A stretch of DNA of 64,000 bases from Massilia solisilvae (GTDB lineage Bacteria > Pseudomonadota > Gammaproteobacteria > Burkholderiales > Burkholderiaceae_D): positions 1,240,001 to 1,304,000 of the forward strand of contig NZ_JANUGV010000001.1 in the NCBI RefSeq assembly GCF_024753215.1, read 5' to 3'. A program made the translations under genes and the position numbers. The stretch's first letter is position 1, and each line of letters starts with the position of its first letter. The notes under the pieces are model-generated. The model was not told the origin of the DNA. It did no database searches and saw nothing but the letters and a program-made list of their open reading frames with translations. This document shows, piece after piece, positions 51,560-60,741 of this stretch.

Positions 51560-52009
51560 ATGGCCACCAACCTGACCCGGTTCGACCCGATCGGCGAACT
51601 GCGCCGCATGACGCCGCTGCGCGCCTTCGAGGACATCTTCAGCGACCTGGCTCCGCGCGGCGGCGCGCGCGACCTGCAGGAAATACCGATGATCGGGCTC
51701 GACGTGTCCGAGAACGACCAGGCCTACACGGTGCGCGCCGAAATCCCGGGTGTCAAGAAAGAGGACATCAAGGTCGAGGTGCAGGGCAACCGCGTCTCGA
51801 TCAGCGCCGAAACCCGGCGCGAGGACCAGCAAAAGCAGGGCGAGCGCGTGGTGCGCAGCGAGCTGTACTATGGCCAGCAGCAGCGCACCTTCATGCTCGA
51901 CCAGGACGTGGACGACGCCAAGGCGAGTGCCCGGTATGTGGACGGCGTGCTGGAGCTGAGCTTGCCCAAGAAGGCGCCCGGCGGGGCCAGCAAGGTGCAG
52001 GTGAGCTGA
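51560..52009 (+). CDS. Small heat-shock protein Hsp20
   Basis: The 149-aa protein has a short N-terminal arm and an alpha-crystallin domain (about 42-135): VSENDQAYTVRAEIPGVKKE, DIKVEVQGNRVSISAE and the A-x-x-x-n-G-V-L pattern ARYVDGVLELSLPKK. The C-terminal I-x-I motif is reduced to VQV. Such proteins bind unfolding proteins in the cytosol. TAACAGGAGAGCAAC precedes the ATG. It diverges from usp across the FNR-like box. Confidence 0.96.
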   Translation: MATNLTRFDPIGELRRMTPLRAFEDIFSDLAPRGGARDLQEIPMIGLDVSENDQAYTVRAEIPGVKKEDIKVEVQGNRVSISAETRREDQQKQGERVVRSELYYGQQQRTFMLDQDVDDAKASARYVDGVLELSLPKKAPGGASKVQVS

Positions 52010-52021
52010 CCGGGTCCGGCT

Positions 52022-54700
52022 CTACAAGCCCAGCCTGCCCGGGCGCTCGGCGAGCCGCTTGCGGCCCGGCGCGCTGGCCGGGCCGGGCTGCGCGAGCGCC
52101 ATTGCGGACAGGCGCGAACGGCCCTTGACGCCCTGCACCAGGGCCAGGTACCCCACCAGCAGCACGGGCAGGGCCAGCCAGTACAGGGCTGGCAGGGGCA
52201 CGAAGCCGAGCACCGGCGCCAGCGGCGAGCCTGGCAGCCACAGGCCGAGCAGGCAAACCAGCGTGGTGGTGGCCAGCAGGGCGTTGCTGGGACGGCTCTG
52301 GACAAAGGGCAGCTGGTCGGTACGGATCACGTGCACCACCAGCGTCTGCGACAGCAGCGACTCGACGAACCAGCCCGTCTGGAACAGCGCAGGGTGGCTG
52401 CCCGCACCCAGCACGAACCACAGCAGGCCGAAGGTGGCGTAGTCGAACAGCGAGCTCACCGGCCCGAGCACGAACATGGCGCGCCGGATGTCCGCCGTAT
52501 GCCAGCGGCGTGGCTGGCGCAGGAAGGCGGCATCGACCCGGTCGCTCGCCAGCGCCGTCTGCGACACGTCGTACAGCAGGTTGTTGAGCAGGATTTGCAG
52601 TGGCGCCATCGGCAAGAAGGGCAGCAGCAGGCTGGCGCCGACCACGCTGAGCATGTTGCCGAAGTTGGAACTGGCGCTCATGCGCAGGTATTTCACGATG
52701 TTGCCGAAGACGCTGCGTCCCTCGAGCACGCCGCGTTGCAGGGCCACCAGATCCTTTTCGAGCATGATGATGTCGGCCGACTCCTTGGCGATACCGGCCC
52801 CGCTGTCCACCGAAATGCCCACGTCCGCGCTCTTGAGCGCAATGCTGTCGTTGATGCCGTCGCCCAGGTAGCCGACCACGTGGCCGGCGTCCTGCAGGGC
52901 GCGGATGATGTCGGCCTTCTGCTGCGGCGTCACCTTTGCGAACACCGAGCCGGCTTCGGCACGGGCGGCAAGCCGGGCCGGGGCGATGCCGTCCAGCTCG
53001 TGGCCAAGCACGGGCGCCTGCACCGCCAGCCCGACGTGCCGGCACACGCTGTAGGTCACGGCGTCGTTGTCGCCGGTCAGCACCTTGATCGCGATGCCGG
53101 CCTGTTCCAGCGCGCGCAGTGCGGCGGCGGCGGTTTCCTTGGGCGGGTCGAGAAAGGCAATGTAGCCGGCCAGCACCAGGTCGCGCTCGTCTTCGGTGGT
53201 GAGGGTGTGCGGCCCGGGCGGCAGTTCGCGCACCGCGACCGCGATCACGCGCATGCCGTCTTCGTTCAGGCCCCGCACCACGTCCGCCAGCACGGCGCCA
53301 TGGGCCGTCTCCAGCGGCCGGCGGTCGTCGTCACGCTGCACGAAGCGGCACGCCGCCAGCACTTCCTCCACCGCGCCCTTGCAGATCAGGAGCCGCTCGC
53401 CGTTCGGGCGCGCCAGTACCACCGACATGCGCCGCCGCGCAAAATCGAACGGCAGCTCGTCGACCTTCACGTAGCCGGCGCCCTGGCGCAGGTGCTGCAC
53501 CTGCGCGTGCTCCAGCACGGCCAGGTCGAGCAGGTTGTGCAGGCCGGTCTGGTGGAAGCTGTTGAGCCAGGCATATTCCAGCACGCGCTGCGAATCGTTG
53601 CCGTCGATGTCGACGTGCCTTTCCAAAATGACGCGGTCCTGGGTCAGCGTGCCGGTCTTGTCGGTGCACAGCACGTCCATGGCGCCCAGGTTCTGGATTG
53701 CGTTCAGGCGCTTGACGATCATGCGTTGCCCGGCCATGTCCAGCGCGCCGCGCGCCAGGTTGATCGTGACCACCATCGGCAGCAGCTCCGGCGTCAGCCC
53801 CACGGCCACCGCGACTGCGAACAGCAATGCTTCGAGCCAGTTGCCCTTGTCCAGGCCGTTGACCAGGAACACCAGCGGCATCATCACCAGCATCGCCCGC
53901 AGCATGAGCTGGACGAAGCGGTCCATGCCGCGGTCGAAGTCGGTGAGTTCGCGCGCGCCGGCGGCAGCGGCCGCGATTGCCCCAAAGCTGGTGCGCCGGC
54001 CGGTGATCGCGACCACCGCGGTGGCGCTGCCCGACAGCACGGTGCTGCCCATGAAGGCGATGTTGGGCAGGTCCGGCAGGCTGTCCGGCGGTCGCTCGAC
54101 AGGGACGGCGAATTTTTCCACCGGCATCGATTCGCCGGTGAACGCGGCCTGGCTGACGAACAGGTCGCGCGCCTCCAGCAGCCGCAAGTCGGCCGGCACG
54201 CTGTCACCGGCGGACAGCAGGACCACGTCGCCCGGCGCCAGGCTGGCCAGGGCTTCCTCGTGCGGCTGAGCCTGGCCATCCGGGCCGGGCCGCAGGACGG
54301 TGGCGGTGGTGCGCACCATCGCAGCCAGCGCCGCGGCTGCTTTGTCGGAGCGGTATTCCTGCACGAAGGTCAGCAGCGAAGACAGCACGACGATCACGGC
54401 AATTACCAGCGCGGGCAGGGCCTGGCCACTGATCACGTTCAGGATGGCCAGGCCAAGCAGCAGCAACGACAGGGGACTGGCCAGCACGCGCACAAAGCGC
54501 AGCGCGGCACCCAGGCGCGGCGCGACCGCAACGTCGTTCGGACCGTACAGCGCGAGCCGGCGAGCGGACTCGTCCACCGTAAGACCCGCGCGTGCGCTCG
54601 ACAAGGCCGCCAGAGCCGACTCGGGCGCAAGCCGTGCCAGCTCCGGCAAGGCCGGCACCGGTGCGGCCCGGCCGGGGCCGGGCGGCGCAGGCGCGCGCAT
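52022..54700 (-). CDS. mgtA: Magnesium-translocating P-type ATPase MgtA
   Basis: The 892-aa P3B-type ATPase has the phosphorylated Asp347 in DKTGTLTQ, TGES in the actuator domain (FTGESMPVEKF), the hinge GDGINDSIALKSADVGISVD and about ten TM helices. MgtA/MgtB-specific context includes YSDKAAAALA-like EYRSDKAAAALAAMV and NLLYDVSQ. It imports Mg2+ into the cytosol. Its ATG directly follows the alcohol dehydrogenase stop, so the two are cotranscribed. No Mg2+-sensing leader can sit here because the gene is internal. Confidence 0.93.
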   Translation of the reverse strand: MRAPAPPGPGRAAPVPALPELARLAPESALAALSSARAGLTVDESARRLALYGPNDVAVAPRLGAALRFVRVLASPLSLLLLGLAILNVISGQALPALVIAVIVVLSSLLTFVQEYRSDKAAAALAAMVRTTATVLRPGPDGQAQPHEEALASLAPGDVVLLSAGDSVPADLRLLEARDLFVSQAAFTGESMPVEKFAVPVERPPDSLPDLPNIAFMGSTVLSGSATAVVAITGRRTSFGAIAAAAAGARELTDFDRGMDRFVQLMLRAMLVMMPLVFLVNGLDKGNWLEALLFAVAVAVGLTPELLPMVVTINLARGALDMAGQRMIVKRLNAIQNLGAMDVLCTDKTGTLTQDRVILERHVDIDGNDSQRVLEYAWLNSFHQTGLHNLLDLAVLEHAQVQHLRQGAGYVKVDELPFDFARRRMSVVLARPNGERLLICKGAVEEVLAACRFVQRDDDRRPLETAHGAVLADVVRGLNEDGMRVIAVAVRELPPGPHTLTTEDERDLVLAGYIAFLDPPKETAAAALRALEQAGIAIKVLTGDNDAVTYSVCRHVGLAVQAPVLGHELDGIAPARLAARAEAGSVFAKVTPQQKADIIRALQDAGHVVGYLGDGINDSIALKSADVGISVDSGAGIAKESADIIMLEKDLVALQRGVLEGRSVFGNIVKYLRMSASSNFGNMLSVVGASLLLPFLPMAPLQILLNNLLYDVSQTALASDRVDAAFLRQPRRWHTADIRRAMFVLGPVSSLFDYATFGLLWFVLGAGSHPALFQTGWFVESLLSQTLVVHVIRTDQLPFVQSRPSNALLATTTLVCLLGLWLPGSPLAPVLGFVPLPALYWLALPVLLVGYLALVQGVKGRSRLSAMALAQPGPASAPGRKRLAERPGRLGL

Positions 54701-55756
54701 CTAGGGCGTGATCGCGACCTTGAGCACGCCGTCGCGCTGCGCGCCGAACAGGTCGTAGGCCTGCTCGATGTTGGACAAGCGGAAGCGGTGCGTGACCAGC
54801 GGCTTCAAATCCAGCCGGCGCGCACCGATCACATTCATCAGCCGGCGCATCCGTTCCTTGCCGCCGGGGCAGAGCGTGGTCACGATCTTCTGGTCGCCCA
54901 GGCCGGCCGCGAAGGCGTCCATCGGCAGCGCCAGCTTGCCCGAGTACACGCCCAGGCTCGACAGGATGCCGCTTGGCTTGAGCACGCGCAGGCAGCTTTC
55001 GAAGGTCTGCTGGGTGCCCAGCGCCTCGATGGCCACGTCCACGCCGCGCCCGCCGGTTTCGCGCATGATCTCGGCTACCGGGTCGGCGCGGTGGAAATCG
55101 ATCAGGTGATCTGCGCCCAGCCGCCGCGCCATGTCGAGCCGCGCGTCGATCCCGTCCACCGCAAAGATCCGCGTGGCGCCGCGCAGGCGCGCGCCGGCGG
55201 TGGCGCACAGCCCGATCGGCCCTTGCGCGAACACGGCCACGGTGTCGCCGAGCCGGATGCGCCCGCTCTCGGCGCCGCCAAAGCCGGTGCTCATGATGTC
55301 CGGGCACATCAGCACTTCCTCGTCCGACAGCTCGTCCGGCACCGGCGCGAGGTTGGCGTTTGCGAATGGCACCACCACGTACTCGGCCTGGCAACCGTCG
55401 ATGGTATTGCCGAAGCGCCAGCCACCGGTGGCGTGGCCGGTGCACTGGGCCTGGTGCCCGTCGAGGCAGAAGTTGCATTGCCCGCAGGGCGTGATGGCGC
55501 CGGCGATGACGCGCTGGCCGACCTGGATGCCGTTCACGCCCGGCCCCAGCTCGGCCACCGTGCCAACCAGCTCGTGGCCGATGGTGCGCCCCGGGTCAAC
55601 CCGGTATTCGCCCTTGAGGATGTGGATGTCGGTGCCGCAGATGGTGGTGGTCGTGACCTTGACCAGCGCCTCGCCGGGGCCCGGCCTGGGCACGGGCTTT
55701 TCGTCGAGCACGATGCGGCCGGGGCCGCGGAACACCGCTGCTTTCATCATGCGCAT
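54701..55756 (-). CDS. Zinc-dependent alcohol dehydrogenase
   Basis: The 351-aa enzyme has catalytic zinc ligands Cys40 (TTICGTD) and His61-Glu62 (IGHELVG), the structural zinc cysteines 91, 94, 97 and 105 (CGQCNFC...C), and the NAD-binding segment FAQGPIGLCATAGARLRG. It resembles class III-like and threonine/sorbitol-type dehydrogenases of low-oxygen loci. The ATG at 55756 follows AGGAGACCACC. It is first in an operon with mgtA. Confidence 0.93.
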   Translation of the reverse strand: MRMMKAAVFRGPGRIVLDEKPVPRPGPGEALVKVTTTTICGTDIHILKGEYRVDPGRTIGHELVGTVAELGPGVNGIQVGQRVIAGAITPCGQCNFCLDGHQAQCTGHATGGWRFGNTIDGCQAEYVVVPFANANLAPVPDELSDEEVLMCPDIMSTGFGGAESGRIRLGDTVAVFAQGPIGLCATAGARLRGATRIFAVDGIDARLDMARRLGADHLIDFHRADPVAEIMRETGGRGVDVAIEALGTQQTFESCLRVLKPSGILSSLGVYSGKLALPMDAFAAGLGDQKIVTTLCPGGKERMRRLMNVIGARRLDLKPLVTHRFRLSNIEQAYDLFGAQRDGVLKVAITP

Positions 55757-55896
55757 GGTGGTCTCCTGTTCGGTGGGCGGAGCGCATATGGTTTCGACCC
55801 GGTGTGTGCGGCGAGGTTTGCGCGCCGGTTTGTGCCGGGTCAAATGCTGGACGCAGCGCCTGCATAGGCTTGACACCTGCATGCCACGGAGGGGCG

Positions 55897-57258
55897 ATGG
55901 AGCGAGCGGCGTCGGCGCTGCTGACGGACCTGTACCAGCTGACCATGCTGCAATCGTACCACCGCAGCGGCATGCATGCGCCGGCGGTGTTCGAATTCTT
56001 CGTGCGCAGCCAGGGGCCGCGCTCGTTCCTCGTGGCCGCCGGCCTGGAGCAGGCGCTCGACTACCTCGCTACACTGGCAGTCGAGCCGTTTGAAGTGGAG
56101 CAATTGCGCGCGCTCGGGCGCTTCGATCCCGGGTTCCTCGCTGCGCTGGCCGGCTTGCGCTTTACCGGCGACGTCGACGCGGTGCCTGAAGGCACGATCG
56201 TGTTCGCGGGCGAGCCCTTGCTGCGCGTGCGCGCGCCGCTGCCGCAGGCCCAGCTGGTCGAGAGCAGGATCGTCAACCTGTTGCATTACCAGACCATGGT
56301 CGCCTCCAAGGCGGCGCGCTGCGTGCTGGCCGCGCGCGGCAGGCGGCTGGTCGATTTCGGCATGCGCCGTTCGCACGGGGCCGAAGCCGCGCTGCTGGCC
56401 GCGCGCGCCACCTGGCTGGCCGGCTTCGACGGCACGGCGACGCTGCAAGCCGGCCTGCGCCTGGGCATTCCCGTGTTCGGCACGATGGCGCACTCGTTCG
56501 TGCAGGCGCACGCCAGCGAGCAGCAGGCATTCGAGGCCTACGCCCGCGCCTGCCCGGAGCATGTCACCTTCCTGATCGACACCTACGACACCGAGGCCGC
56601 CGCGCGGCTGGTGGCGCAAATCAGCCCGGGCCTGGAGCGCGCCGGCGCGCATGTGGAGGCGGTGCGCATCGACAGCGGCGACCTGGGCGCGTGCGCGCGC
56701 CGCGTGCGCGCCATCCTCGACGAGGGCGGTTGCCCGCACATCGGCATCTTCGCCAGCGGCAACCTGGACGAGGCGCAGGTCGATGCGCTCGCGCGTGCCG
56801 GTGCGCCGATCCAGGGCTATGGGGTCGGCACCCGCATGAACACTTCGGCCGACGCGCCCTACCTGGACTGTGCCTACAAACTGGTCGATTACGCCGGCCG
56901 GCCGACCTTGAAGCTCTCGTCCGGCAAGGCTACCTGGCCGGGTGCCAAGCAGGTGTTCCGGCGCCACGGGCCGCGTGGCGCGATGCTGTCGGACCTGGTC
57001 GCGCTCGAGGGCGAGCAGGACAGCGGATTGCCGCTGCTGCAGCCGGTGATGCGCGCCGGCCGCCGCATCGACGCGCAAGGCGGCTTGCCGGCCGCGCGCG
57101 CGCTGCTGCGCGCCCAGCTCGATGCGCTGCCGGCGCCGCTGCGGCGGCTTGACGAAGTGGCTGCGTACCCTGTCATCGTGTCCGACGCCCTGGACGCGCT
57201 GGCGCGGCAGGTGCGCGCGAGCCTGAACCCGGCGCCGCGGCAGCCTGCGCACGGCTGA
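55897..57258 (+). CDS. pncB: Nicotinate phosphoribosyltransferase
   Basis: The 453-aa enzyme starts LLTDLYQLTMLQSY, the hallmark opening of NAPRTase, and has MRRSHGAEAA, FGTMAHSFVQAH and the phosphate-binding IDSGDL and GVGTRM segments. It makes nicotinate mononucleotide from nicotinate and PRPP in NAD salvage. The ATG follows ACGGAGGGGCG. The PRPP synthetase gene follows by 71 bp and would supply its co-substrate. Confidence 0.93.
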   Translation: MERAASALLTDLYQLTMLQSYHRSGMHAPAVFEFFVRSQGPRSFLVAAGLEQALDYLATLAVEPFEVEQLRALGRFDPGFLAALAGLRFTGDVDAVPEGTIVFAGEPLLRVRAPLPQAQLVESRIVNLLHYQTMVASKAARCVLAARGRRLVDFGMRRSHGAEAALLAARATWLAGFDGTATLQAGLRLGIPVFGTMAHSFVQAHASEQQAFEAYARACPEHVTFLIDTYDTEAAARLVAQISPGLERAGAHVEAVRIDSGDLGACARRVRAILDEGGCPHIGIFASGNLDEAQVDALARAGAPIQGYGVGTRMNTSADAPYLDCAYKLVDYAGRPTLKLSSGKATWPGAKQVFRRHGPRGAMLSDLVALEGEQDSGLPLLQPVMRAGRRIDAQGGLPAARALLRAQLDALPAPLRRLDEVAAYPVIVSDALDALARQVRASLNPAPRQPAHG

Positions 57259-57329
57259 TGTGGCGCAAGAGCGGCCGGGCGCGGCACCCTAAGCTGTGTC
57301 CATCGCCGAACCGGCTGTCCCGTCATCCC

Positions 57330-58313
57330 ATGCTCACCGATACCTTGCAACTCTTTGTGTTGAATGCCAGCCGCCAGTTCGGCGAGCAGGTCGCGCGCTG
57401 GCTCGGGGTGGCGCCGGCCGCGCACGAAGAGCGCGAGTTCGGCGATGGCGAGCACAAGGCGCGCGCGCTCGACAACGTACGCGGCAACGACGTGTTCGTG
57501 GTGCAGTCGCTGCACGGGGATGGCAACTTCAGCGTCAACGACAAGCTGTGCCGGCTGCTGTTCTTCATCGGCGCGCTCAAGGACGCGGCCGCCGCGCGCG
57601 TCACGGCCGTGGTGCCCTACCTGGCCTATGCGCGCAAGGACAGCAAGACCAATCCGCGCGACCCGCTCACGCTGCGTTACATCGCCACGCTGTTCGAGGC
57701 GGTCGGCACCGATGCGCTGCTCACGCTCGACGCGCACAACCTGGCGGCCTTCCAGAATGCCTTCCGCTGCGGCACCGAGCAGCTCGACGGGGCGAACCTG
57801 TTCGCCAAGCACTTCATGCCGCTGCTGCACGACAGCGAGGTGGTGACGGTGTCGCCGGACACCGGCGGCGCCAAGCGCGCCAACCGCTTTCGCAAATGCC
57901 TGGAGGCGGGCCTGGGCAAGCCGGTCGGTACCGCCTTCTGCGAAAAGTATCGCAAGGCCGACAAGCTCACCGGCGAACTGCTGGTGGGGGAGGTGGCGGG
58001 CAAGACCGCCATCCTGTACGACGACATGGTCAACAGCGGCCACACGCTGGCGCGCGCCGCCCAGGCCTGCCGCGAGCAGGGCGCCACGCGGGTGTTCGCC
58101 GCCGCCAGCCACGGGCTGTTCAGTCCGGGCGCGGCGCACGTGCTCAATGGCGCGGGGCTCGATGCGGTGGTTGTGACCGACAGCGTGGCGCCGTTCCGCC
58201 AGGACCAGAGCCTGCCCGAGCACCTTACCGTGCTCAGTTGCAGCGCGCTGTTCGCGGAAGCCATCCGGCGCATGCACAACGGCGGTTCAGTCTCGGAGCT
58301 GTCGGCATGGTGA
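57330..58313 (+). CDS. prs: Ribose-phosphate pyrophosphokinase (PRPP synthetase), accessory copy
   Basis: The 327-aa protein has the Prs folds with VVPYLAYARKDSKTNPRDP (flexible loop), HNLAAFQNAF, VSPDTGGAKRANRF and the PRPP loop LYDDMVNSGHTLARAA. The divergence of its N-terminus from housekeeping Prs and its place after pncB suggest an accessory copy for NAD salvage under stress. It overlaps the glycosyltransferase start by 7 bp. No strong ribosome site before the ATG at 57330. Confidence 0.92.
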   Translation: MLTDTLQLFVLNASRQFGEQVARWLGVAPAAHEEREFGDGEHKARALDNVRGNDVFVVQSLHGDGNFSVNDKLCRLLFFIGALKDAAAARVTAVVPYLAYARKDSKTNPRDPLTLRYIATLFEAVGTDALLTLDAHNLAAFQNAFRCGTEQLDGANLFAKHFMPLLHDSEVVTVSPDTGGAKRANRFRKCLEAGLGKPVGTAFCEKYRKADKLTGELLVGEVAGKTAILYDDMVNSGHTLARAAQACREQGATRVFAAASHGLFSPGAAHVLNGAGLDAVVVTDSVAPFRQDQSLPEHLTVLSCSALFAEAIRRMHNGGSVSELSAW

Positions 58314-60169
58314 CGCCACTTGCGCCACCCCGGGTGAGCGTGATCCTGCCAACCTACGGCCACGCGCACTTCATTTCGCGCGCGCTCGACAGCCTGCTGG
58401 CGCAGTCGCTGGCCGAATGGGAGGCGATCGTGGTGGACGACGGCGCGGATGAGGACACTGGCCTGGCGGTCGAGCCCTTCCTGGCCGATGCGCGCATCCA
58501 CTACGTGCGGCGCGAGCTCAACGGCGGGCTTGGCGTCGCGCTGAACACGGGCCTGGCGCAGGCGCGCGCGCCGCTGCTGGCCTACCTGCCGACGGACGAC
58601 GTGGTGTACCGCGACCACCTCGCCCGGCTGGCGGCCTGCCTCGACGACGAGCCCGACGCCGTACTCGCATTCTCTGGCGTGCGCCATCATTACAACCGCT
58701 ACGCCATGGGGCCCATTCACGGCAGCTGGCTCCAGCTGGTGCAATGCATGCACCGGCGCACGACCCTGCGCTGGACCGAGCGCGACGAGCTGGAGTCAGA
58801 TGACCTTGAACGGCTGTTCTGGGGCCGCCTGCGCGCGCTCGGGCGCTTTGCCGGCACCGGGCAGGTCAGCTGCGAATGGGTGGACCACCCGCTGCAGCGG
58901 CACAAGCTGATGCAGGAACCGCTGGGTGGCATCAATCCGTTCCGCGCCTTCTACCGCGTGAGCCAGCCACTGCGGTTTCACACCAGCTGCGGCAACGCCA
59001 TCGACGAGGTGGAACAGTACCGCACCCAGCGCCTGCGGCCGCCGTCCACGCCATCGCCGGACGGCCTGACCATCGTGCTGGCCGGAGAACTGGCGTACAA
59101 CGCCGACCGGGTGCTCGCGCTGGAGGAGCAGGGGCACCGGCTGTACGGGCTGTGGACGCGCGCGCCGTACTGGTTCAACACCGTCGGCCCGCTGCCGTTC
59201 GGCCACGTCACCGAGCTGCCGCAGCGCGGCTGGCGCGAGGCGCTGGCGCGCATTCAGCCCGACATCATCTACGCCCAGCTCAACTGGCAAACGGTCCCGT
59301 TCGCACACGAGGTGCTGATGGCCACGGCCGGCATCCCCTTCGTCTGGCACTTCAAGGAGGGCCCGTTCATCTGCCTGGAAAAGGGAAGCTGGCCCCAGCT
59401 TGTCGAGCTGTACCGCTACGCCGACGGCCGCATCTTCAGCAGCCCCGAAATGCGCGACTGGTTCGACTCCGTGGTGCCCGGGCTGTCCAGCACCCGTCCC
59501 TGCCTGGTGCTGGACGGCGACCTGCCCAAGCGCGACTGGTTCACGGAAACGCGTTCGCCCTTGTTGTCCGCTCAGGACGGCGAGGTGCACACGGTGGTGC
59601 CCGGCCGGCCCATCGGCCTGCACCCGCCCACGGTGGCCGAGCTGGCGCGGCACAAGGTGCACCTGCACTTCTACGGCGACTTTACGCACGGCCAGTGGCG
59701 CGACTGGATCGCCCGGGCCACACAGCTGGCGCCTGGCTACCTGCACCTGCACGCCAACGTGGACCAGGCGCGTTGGGTGGAAGAGTTCTCGCGCTACGAC
59801 GCCGGCTGGCTGCACGCCTTTGCCAGCGACAACGGCGGCGAACTGCGACGCGCCAACTGGGATGACCTCAACTATCCGGCGCGCATCTCCACACTGGCGG
59901 CGGCCGGTTTGCCGATGATTCAGCGTGACAACGAAGGCGCGGTGGTCGCCACGCAGGCGCTGGCGCGGCGCTTCGGCCTGGGCCTGGCATACCGCTCCAT
60001 TGACGAGCTCGGCGTCATGCTGCACGACGGCCAGCGCATGCGCCAGTTGCGCGAGCAGGTGTGGTCGCAGCGGCTGCAGTTCTGTTTTGACACCCATGTG
60101 CCGGCGCTGGTGGCGTTCTTCCGAAGCGTGATCGCGCTCGCGGAAGCCGGGCCGCGCCGGCCGGCTTGA
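58307..60169 (+). CDS. Two-domain glycosyltransferase (GT2 plus GT-B-like)
   Basis: The 620-aa protein has an N-terminal GT-A domain (VSVILPTYGHAHFISRALDS, DDGADEDTG, YLPTDDVVYRDHLARL with the DxD-like TDD) to about residue 230. After EEVEQYRTQRLRPPSTP-like linker (about 230-255) comes a GT-B-like half (LTIVLAGELAYNADRVLALE, PFVWHFKEGPF, SSPEMRDWFD, HLHANVDQARWVEEFSRYDA, ISTLAAAGLPMIQRDN). The start ATG lies inside the prs stop region. Acceptor unknown. Confidence 0.85.
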   Translation: MVTPLAPPRVSVILPTYGHAHFISRALDSLLAQSLAEWEAIVVDDGADEDTGLAVEPFLADARIHYVRRELNGGLGVALNTGLAQARAPLLAYLPTDDVVYRDHLARLAACLDDEPDAVLAFSGVRHHYNRYAMGPIHGSWLQLVQCMHRRTTLRWTERDELESDDLERLFWGRLRALGRFAGTGQVSCEWVDHPLQRHKLMQEPLGGINPFRAFYRVSQPLRFHTSCGNAIDEVEQYRTQRLRPPSTPSPDGLTIVLAGELAYNADRVLALEEQGHRLYGLWTRAPYWFNTVGPLPFGHVTELPQRGWREALARIQPDIIYAQLNWQTVPFAHEVLMATAGIPFVWHFKEGPFICLEKGSWPQLVELYRYADGRIFSSPEMRDWFDSVVPGLSSTRPCLVLDGDLPKRDWFTETRSPLLSAQDGEVHTVVPGRPIGLHPPTVAELARHKVHLHFYGDFTHGQWRDWIARATQLAPGYLHLHANVDQARWVEEFSRYDAGWLHAFASDNGGELRRANWDDLNYPARISTLAAAGLPMIQRDNEGAVVATQALARRFGLGLAYRSIDELGVMLHDGQRMRQLREQVWSQRLQFCFDTHVPALVAFFRSVIALAEAGPRRPA

Positions 60170-60204
60170 GCAGACGGTAGCGGCCGGCACCCGGCGGTCG
60201 CAGT

Positions 60205-60234
60205 CGGTGGCTGGCGGTGGCTGGCGGTGGCTGG
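60205..60234. repeat. Perfect 10-bp tandem repeat, three copies
   Basis: The unit CGGTGGCTGG occurs three times in a row in the gap between the glycosyltransferase and the small secreted protein gene (60170-60333). Nothing else is recognisable in that gap. Confidence 0.8.
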
Positions 60235-60333
60235 CCCGGCCATGCTGGTCGCAGCGCGGCCGCGCGCACTGCTCGACGATGGCGGGTGGCACGCCGCGCC
60301 ATAGCTTCGCGTGGGGCCCTGTTGAAAGTGGGA

Positions 60334-60657
60334 CTAATCCGACGCCATCAGCACCTCTGCGGCCGGTTGCGCGGCCGGGTGCTGGACGTCTGCTTGACGC
60401 GCGTGGGTATCGGGCGTCGCGGGAGAGGCGGACACCGGGGTGGTTGGTGCAGGGTGTGTCCGTTTGACAAGTTTTGCGTCCGCCTGCCGGGCGTCCGTGC
60501 GCGCGGCTGTGGCCTGCGGCGCTTGAGCGGTTCTTGCCGCCTCTTGCCTTTGCTGCTCCAGCACCTGCGGGATCGCAGCGCCGGTCAGCACGCCGAACGG
60601 GGACGCGATGGCGCAGGCGGGCAGGGCGAGCAGCAAGGTGGCAAGACGCGCTTTCAT
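60334..60657 (-). CDS. Small secreted protein of unknown function
   Basis: The 107-aa product has a signal peptide (LATLLLALPACAIA) and a mature part rich in Ala, Gln, Pro and Thr (LEQQRQEAARTAQAPQATAA, HARQADVQHPAAQ) with no fold recognised. CCGGAGATGAC precedes the ATG at 60657. Low complexity lowers certainty that it is functional, though signal peptide and ribosome site both fit. Confidence 0.6.
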   Translation of the reverse strand: MKARLATLLLALPACAIASPFGVLTGAAIPQVLEQQRQEAARTAQAPQATAARTDARQADAKLVKRTHPAPTTPVSASPATPDTHARQADVQHPAAQPAAEVLMASD

Positions 60658-60741
60658 GTCATCTCCGGGGTTTGCAACTGGAAATATTAATCCTTTTTTT
60701 GAGCAGGAGTTGCCCCAGCGCTCAAACATGCGCAAAAAAGT

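Noticed and set aside
52022..54700. Mg2+-responsive leader or riboswitch before mgtA
   Set aside because: The mgtA ATG follows the upstream stop codon directly, so there is no leader region to hold one.
55830..55843. TTGTGCCGGGTCAA as a second FNR box before pncB
   Set aside because: Only the outer TTG and TCAA agree with the consensus; too weak to list as a feature, though the position between divergent stress genes is suggestive.
52331..55867. Very long open frame (over 1100 codons) opposite mgtA and the alcohol dehydrogenase
   Set aside because: It mirrors two well-identified genes on the minus strand and its sequence is His/Gln/Arg-rich low complexity typical of antisense frames.
60170..60333. 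Coding potential in the gap after the glycosyltransferase
   Set aside because: Open frames there cross the tandem 10-mer repeat and have no ribosome site or recognisable fold.
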